Part shown: positions 61,537 through 64,000 of the stretch, piece by piece
How positions within the stretch are numbered: position 1 is the first letter of the stretch
Layout of the letters: each line of letters begins with the position of its first letter
From: Stenocarpella maydis
Lineage: Eukaryota; Ascomycota; Sordariomycetes; Diaporthales; Diaporthaceae
DNA: 64,000 nucleotides
NCBI GenBank assembly: GCA_002270565.1
Contig: NQMI01000011.1
Location: 663,055 to 727,054, forward strand
Direction of reading: 5' to 3'
Translations under genes and position numbers: made by a program
Notes under the pieces: model-generated
What the model saw: the letters and a program-made list of their open reading frames with translations, nothing else
The model's database searches: none
What the model was told of the DNA's origin: nothing

Positions 61537-63069
61537 CACCACGAAACTAAGATAATTACTTCAAATTGATTCTTGTCAGACTATAAGTCTTTTGTTCATG
61601 ATTGGGGCCCTCAACTTACACCTCTGATGATATAGTATCTCTTCAGCCTTTGCTGAGTCGTGAACTCGTGATTTCGCGAACATGAGCAAGCTAATCAAGC
61701 CGACAACTGCACCACCAACAGGGTTTGTGACAGTTAAGACAGTCGGCCACGAACAGGTTGTTATAACTGTCCAAGCAACTGATAGGGAGGCCCTCTATAC
61801 ATCCAGGGGAAGGCCCTCTACCCATTTAAGCCCCTTTATACACCTCTAAAAGGCGCCCCTTTTAAAAGTCCTTCCTTAGGCGCGTAAAGGGCGCCTGGAG
61901 GAGGGCCTAGGCCTAAAGGGTTAGGGTAGGTCTTTTACTTACATGGACTTTCCACACACCCAGCTAACCTTATAGGGCCTTAGTGCGGGATTAAGGAGCT
62001 ATTAGTAGGGTTAAGGAGCTATAGGTACAAAAGAACTAGGTATGTTGTATGCTTAATTTCTTGTACCTACTGGCTGCGTGAACGCTGACCGCAACAGAGG
62101 CTTTCGATATTAGGTATTTCGGCGTCGTATCGCTTGATCTTACCTTTTTTTTTTCAAAGTTAACCTCCAGCGAGCCTCTCTAGACGACATCGCACAACTC
62201 TGTATCTGCATTACTTACGAAAGCGACTCCATTCTGATCCTTTTTAAAGACCAGCTTCGGAGGGACACGGCCCCCAGTCATTTTTCGCATACAACTTTTG
62301 AGGTATTCTTCATTTCTGTCGGCGGGCCACCCGCGAATTTTGAAATGAAAGCCCAGAAGCCAGACGGTGATGTCCCCTCATCGCAATTGAGGAGTACCAT
62401 GGTGTCACGTTCTGGTCGTTGACGGCGGGTAATTCCAGAAAATATTTTCAAGGGTTGGACGACTCACAAAGGCTTTCGAGGCTTCGAATGATGTTCTGAT
62501 ACTCAATGAGGGTTCAGCTCATGGGAAAATGGAAATAGAGATATGAGGACCTCAAGCTCTGCCCAAGATGGACTTGAGGAATTTAGTGTTTACGGAGAGG
62601 AAATGTCACATGCTCCTCTGAATCAGCACATTGTCCGAGAGTGAGGCTTGATTGCATGCTCGGCAGCTATGTCATTGGTTTCTGTAAATTTGGGGCAGTA
62701 CAACTAATGCGTGTTGCACACCGATCAATGTATGGTGACTTTTCCGATCCAAGTGACTGGCCATTGTCAAGCGCTAGTGTTTCCCTTTTCATTTCTCTGC
62801 AGAGCCCATCAGGCGGACCCTAAGCAGCCTAGTGGGCTGTACTGACTGTATGTGTGTGTGTGTGTAGTATTAACATCATTTGGCTATCTGCTTATTCCTT
62901 TACCGATTGCTCGAGTATCCTTCACAGTCCGGCACACTGTCTATACAGTATCTCTGACGGGAGGATTGAGTACCTCCGTTTCGCTTGACAAAGGAAAGAA
63001 GGGGGAGTGTGCTAGTTTCGGGCCAGTACCGGGGTATTTTACATGGTCGGCTGTTCCATGGGTCGCTTC
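61537..63069. other. Intergenic with GC-rich repeat-like patch
   Basis: Between 61780 and 62050 several short inverted motifs (AGGCGCC, GGCGCCT, GGGCCTAGGCC) and a doubled TAAGGAGCTAT occur, as in a decayed small repeat. A TG dinucleotide run lies at 62851-62865. No gene was recognised. Confidence 0.4.
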
Positions 63070-63161
63070 GGGGCCTCAGTAGGAGTCGAACCTACTACGT
63101 TTTTACATATCTGGCTATGTTTAAGGCAAACCTAGCGCGTGACCAAATGCGCCATGGGGCC
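63070..63161 (-). tRNA. tRNA-like sequence, anticodon unresolved (possible pseudogene)
   Basis: On the minus strand: seven bases GGCCCCA pair with TGAGGCC at the other end (one mismatch); an A-box-like TGGCGCATTTGG forms a GCGC/GCGC D stem; and a perfect B box GGTTCGACTCC sits in a 5-bp GTAGG/CCTAC T stem. The 92-nt length exceeds a normal tRNA by about 18 nt, so an intron or long variable arm would be needed. The central part (TTTGCCTTAAACATAG) gives no convincing anticodon stem, so the identity is open and a decayed tRNA or tRNA-derived repeat is as likely. Confidence 0.45.
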
Positions 63162-64000
63162 AACTGTACTGACTGTAGTATGTGACTGCAGCAGGGTGAT
63201 GACTAAGCTGATGCTTAGTCATCATCAACCAGTATATAGACCCTCCATAGAGCGAATATACACAACCACCAACAACCCGGATCGTATTGAAATACGTGAC
63301 CCAGACAACACATATCATATTAAATTTCTAAAATAGCAGTTTAGAAAACCTAATATTTATATAAAGACCTACAATTTGAATGTCTAGGCAATGGGAGCGC
63401 GAGTTTAACCTTCCACTTCAAAAACTTTTACCAGGCTGGTGAATTTCCTATTTTGCTAGGTCAGAAATCAGAAAGCAGCACTGGGCCCGGTTTGTGGTGA
63501 GCATTGTTAGCATCCCATCTGCCATAATGCCACAATTGTCTTTTCCCCCGTCCCACACGCTCCGGTTAGACCCACAAGCTGCCTGCTTCTGGAGCTCTCT
63601 CAACAACAATTTAGTAGCGTTTTGCAGCGGAAGGCATGATGACAGACTGCGTATTCCAGCGGCCTGCCAGTCCTGCATCACGGTTTGGACAGGGCAGAGG
63701 GTGCTTGGGTATCCAAATTCTCTTAGTCAGAAACGAGATGGGCCCATTAGCCGCTGATTTCCTAATCAGCCGTGAATGGTGAATGCTACCGCTGTTCAAT
63801 CAGAGCCTCCACTGGCAAAGAATTTGACGCCTTGGATTCCTGCAGCAGCTGCATGTGTTACATAGGCGAGAACATAAAAAACCGCAGCCAAGTACCACCA
63901 AAACTCTTCATTAGTATCATGATTATTCCTTAAATACATCATATGTACCTGGTTTTAGTTATATCTCTATATTCAAAATAAGTATCAGATTCGAATGATG
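63162..64000. other. Right end of the window, nothing recognised
   Basis: Mixed composition; short overlapping frames only. Confidence 0.4.

Overview
The window reads as nuclear DNA of a filamentous ascomycete (Pezizomycotina, probably a Sordariomycete). Genes have short GT-AG introns with CTRAC-type branch points and GC-rich third positions. They alternate with AT-rich transposon graveyards whose coding remnants carry stop codons at former CAA, CAG and TGG codons, the mark of repeat-induced point mutation (RIP). A Fot1/pogo-type DNA transposon, Ty3/gypsy retrotransposons and HET-type genes fit the same group.

Layout. 1-9.9 kb: housekeeping-type genes: a seven-knuckle CCHC RNA-binding protein (Gis2/Byr3/CNBP type), an FAD amine oxidase of the polyamine-oxidase type, and an acyl-CoA dehydrogenase with an N-terminal cytochrome b5 domain. 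9.9-32 kb: a 22 kb island of nested, decayed retroelements. One Ty3/gypsy element (A, minus strand) is split by a second complete-length one (B, LTRs 23024-23491 and 31292-31752). B in turn holds a much less mutated LTR (26837-27414), which ends in a 38-bp sequence almost identical to the Nextera mate-pair junction adapter. The assembly is therefore probably mis-joined at 27.4 kb. A 28-copy 16-bp minisatellite next to the only N (18550) is a second weak point. 32-39 kb: gene-poor DNA with one CAP/PR-1 domain gene and a 2.2 kb Fot1-like element with 49-bp terminal inverted repeats and TA duplications.

39-55 kb: core genes again: glutamine synthetase (12 exons, one of them only the ATG), a membrane-anchored fungal protein of unknown function, a small Calcofluor-white-hypersensitive-type protein, the tri-snRNP splicing factor Prp6/Prp1 and a C2H2 zinc-finger protein. 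A broken trypsin-like protease gene sits among them at 47.9-49.2 kb. 55-64 kb: accessory DNA with a nonsense-interrupted gene of unknown family, a DUF3431 gene, a HET-domain-like gene split by one stop codon, an orphan ORF and a tRNA-like sequence.

The core genes have no common pathway; they cover translation control, polyamine and nitrogen metabolism, fatty-acid oxidation and splicing. The accessory blocks (32-39, 46-49 and 56-61 kb) are rich in stop-interrupted genes, as expected beside RIP-active repeats. I found no clearly new biological system. The points most worth checking are the adapter junction, the nested RIP-inactivated retroelements with RT catalytic DD changed to NN, the antisense coiled-coil ORF inside element B, the ATG-only exon and 658-nt intron of glutamine synthetase, and the micro-exons of the CCHC gene.
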